This document shows, piece after piece, positions 4,392-5,043 of a DNA stretch of 5,043 nucleotides. This DNA comes from UBA7862 sp050872785 (GTDB taxonomy: Bacteria; Bacillota; Clostridia; Christensenellales; UBA1242): contig JBNMHO010000024.1 of NCBI GenBank assembly GCA_050872785.1, positions 1 to 5,043 of the forward strand. The letters are read 5' to 3'. Position 1 is the first letter of the stretch. Every line of letters begins with the position of its first letter. Under the pieces are notes generated by a model. It ran no database searches, was not told the DNA's origin, and saw nothing but the letters and a program-made list of their open reading frames with translations. The position numbers and the translations under genes are program-made.

Positions 4392-5043
4392 TTAGACCTG
4401 ATTTGCAGACACGACATTATAGGATCTACACACTCCTCTAATGCAAGACCAACCCTTATTATTATAATGTTCAATAGATACCGCATTCATTGCATAGAAA
4501 AATTCACCAGAAATATCTCTTCCCATAAAACATATTTTCAACCATCTAGCAGTTAAATACTCTTGACTTGGATCATAAACACCGGCAACCATATTAGATA
4601 GTTTAACTTTTGCAGTAACAGAATATAACTTATCATTTTCATATTTATCTTTTATAGATTGATATAAACATGAAATGGAATTTAACTTAGGGCTGATTTT
4701 TGTGCAAGGATAACCACTTTCTATTACAATTGACGCTATCCCATTAGTTACCATGCCATCATTATTTTCCCTTGACTGTTTCCACTGTGAAAGGTCACTT
4801 TCTGTTTGCAATGCCCCGCCAGTTAGGATGTTTTCCGAACTCCACATGGCAGTTAAGGTTCTGTCGCCCGGCGTGCCAAAAACTGTGTCGCTTTCAATGT
4901 AGTAGGGTTCGTAGGCGACATATTCATTTTCATCTGTTACTTTGGTAAGCATAATATTCTTGAAAGAAACAGAACCTCTGTCAAATGCTGCATAATTATT
5001 GTTAGCAACACCTGCAGAAATATATAACTCAAGTTTGATTTCA
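4392..5043 (-). CDS. Surface protein with carbohydrate-binding-like domains, C-terminal part, interrupted by an in-frame stop
   Basis: The frame is open from the right edge (first visible residues EIKLELYISAGVANNNYAAF) to the TAA at 4394-4392, so the N-terminus and start lie outside. The ATG at 4952 is internal: coding clearly continues upstream of it. First comes the end of one beta-sandwich domain (GSVSFKNIMLTKV). Next is a piece like the end of an InlB/Listeria-Bacteroides repeat (DTVFGTPGDRTLTAMWS). Last is a second domain resembling carbohydrate-binding or galactose-binding-like folds (from ENILTGG through LYSVTAKVKLSN and GWSCIRGVCRSYN). Such modular proteins are normally secreted and bind glycans or cell walls. 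Assignment is by resemblance only. The stop falls inside the last domain, about 25 residues before its natural end. Base composition changes sharply along the gene, which suggests mosaic origin. A terminator follows at 4281-4308. Confidence 0.7.
   Translation of the reverse strand, partial: EIKLELYISAGVANNNYAAFDRGSVSFKNIMLTKVTDENEYVAYEPYYIESDTVFGTPGDRTLTAMWSSENILTGGALQTESDLSQWKQSRENNDGMVTNGIASIVIESGYPCTKISPKLNSISCLYQSIKDKYENDKLYSVTAKVKLSNMVAGVYDPSQEYLTARWLKICFMGRDISGEFFYAMNAVSIEHYNNKGWSCIRGVCRSYNVVSANQV

Noticed and set aside
4392..4394. Reassigned TAA codon as an explanation for coding beyond the stop
   Set aside because: argR, recN and the CorB-like gene all end in TAA at their expected lengths, so TAA works as a normal stop in this genome.
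4277..4486. A 69-codon minus-strand frame covering the end of the surface protein in another frame
   Set aside because: It runs through the terminator hairpin and T-run into an FFF tail, which is not how real genes end. The tail sequence makes domain sense only in the surface-protein frame.

Overview
The window looks like chromosomal DNA from a low-GC, Gram-positive-type bacterium, most likely an uncultured gut clostridial lineage (Bacillota). The evidence is the adjacent argR and recN pair, the strong AGGAG/GGAGG ribosome binding sites, the AT-rich intergenic DNA with many intrinsic terminators, and surface proteins of a style common in uncultured Clostridia. I can support this only from gene content and protein resemblance; no rRNA or other taxonomic marker is present.

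Every gene I can support lies on the minus strand, so the order of transcription is right to left. (1) 5043-4392 is the C-terminal part of a large secreted or surface protein with beta-sandwich, carbohydrate-binding-like domains. Its N-terminus is outside the window. It is cut by an in-frame TAA, although the same frame continues as convincing domain sequence to a second TAA at 4314, followed at once by a terminator (4281-4308). (2) 4247-3609 is a small membrane protein of a conserved clostridial family often annotated as CorB-like, followed by a terminator (3517-3545). (3) A regulatory intergenic region (3305-3420) carries a near-ideal promoter and a perfect ARG box flanked by 16-bp direct repeats. 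(4) 3304-2849 is argR, ending inside its own terminator. (5) 2771-1083 is recN, with a probable promoter of its own and a strong terminator. (6) About 400 bp of non-coding DNA (674-1082) is rich in structure: two tandem 48-bp hairpin units, an 11-nt poly-C tract and two more hairpins. (7) 673-1 is the start of a secreted beta-sandwich protein running off the left edge.

Functionally, argR is the arginine-responsive regulator and probably controls itself through the upstream ARG box. recN is the SMC-like double-strand-break repair ATPase. Terminators lie after each gene whose end is visible, so these genes look largely monocistronic despite sharing a strand. The two edge genes encode exported proteins and frame this housekeeping core.

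I see no CRISPR array, tRNA, rRNA, transposase or clear mobile element, and no clearly novel multi-gene system. The points most worth a second look are the interrupted surface-protein gene with its sharp composition changes, the ARG box and direct-repeat architecture upstream of argR, and the tandem hairpin repeats downstream of recN, which show one compensatory base-pair change.
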